NCBI GenBank assembly: GCA_947568835.1
Contig: OX387602.1
Coordinates: 15,427,021-15,491,020 of the forward strand
Direction: 5' to 3'
Source of the DNA: Protonemura montana
Taxonomy: Eukaryota; Arthropoda; Insecta; Plecoptera; Nemouridae
DNA: 64,000 bases
Each line of letters starts with the position of its first letter. Position 1 is the first letter of the stretch. The notes below the pieces were generated by a model. It saw only the letters and a program-made list of their open reading frames with translations, was not told where the DNA came from and did not search any database. Positions 63,901 through 64,000 of this stretch are shown here, piece by piece. Position numbers and translations under genes: made by a program.

Positions 63901-64000
63901 CTGCAATGAATGCAAAAATGCACGGTTATTAGCAGGAATGCTACAAAACCTTGGTTGTTAGTTGATTCCCAAAGATTTGTTTCTTGGCAGATTCCAACAG

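Overview
This is a stretch of eukaryotic nuclear DNA. The genes are split by many introns with GT..AG ends, the intergenic and intronic DNA is AT-rich, interspersed repeats are common, and there are no operons, CRISPR arrays or ribosome-binding sites. The gene content points to an animal. The stathmin gene, with several head-to-tail stathmin helices on separate exons, and the NFAT5-type Rel gene suggest an arthropod. An intact monoamine oxidase, a gene not usually reported from insects, argues for a crustacean or another non-insect arthropod. That placement is inference.

Every gene I can support lies on the minus strand, so transcription runs from high to low coordinates. From the right edge leftward they are: a terminal exon and poly(A) signal of an upstream gene (63.8-63.9 kb); a flavin monoamine oxidase (58.6-63.2 kb, 9 exons, 511 aa); a family of three S28 serine peptidases (PRCP / thymus-specific serine protease / K12H4.7 type) made of a 5'-truncated copy (56.1-57.4 kb) and two complete 492-aa copies (53.1-55.7 and 50.3-52.8 kb); stathmin (36.3-46.9 kb coding, with an upstream non-coding exon and TATA/CCAAT/CRE promoter near 48.3-48.5 kb); NFAT5/TonEBP-like transcription factor (15.3-28.9 kb coding, candidate 5' exons near 30.1 and 30.8 kb); and the first 299 residues of a villin/gelsolin-type actin-binding protein that runs off the left edge (73-2511).

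The interval 7.6-14 kb is a repeat cluster. It holds a complete 5S-rRNA-derived SINE with an 11-bp target-site duplication, a double minisatellite in which two different arrays keep the same 41-bp period, paired copies of at least two other dispersed repeats, and tRNA-like SINE heads. Other non-genic stretches hold microsatellites, short GC-rich islands and old repeat fragments.

The genes do not form an obvious pathway. Stathmin and the villin-like protein act on tubulin and actin, NFAT5 is an osmotic/immune transcription factor, the S28 peptidases are secreted or lysosomal, and MAO sits on the mitochondrial outer membrane. The most notable observations are the MAO with glycine in place of the cysteine that normally binds FAD covalently, local gene conversion between the two S28 genes, the S28 remnant without its nucleophile exons, the intact 5S SINE and the 41-bp double array. 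I found no convincing evidence of a wholly new biological system. Exon boundaries were worked out by eye from frame, homology and splice consensus and may be off by a base or two.
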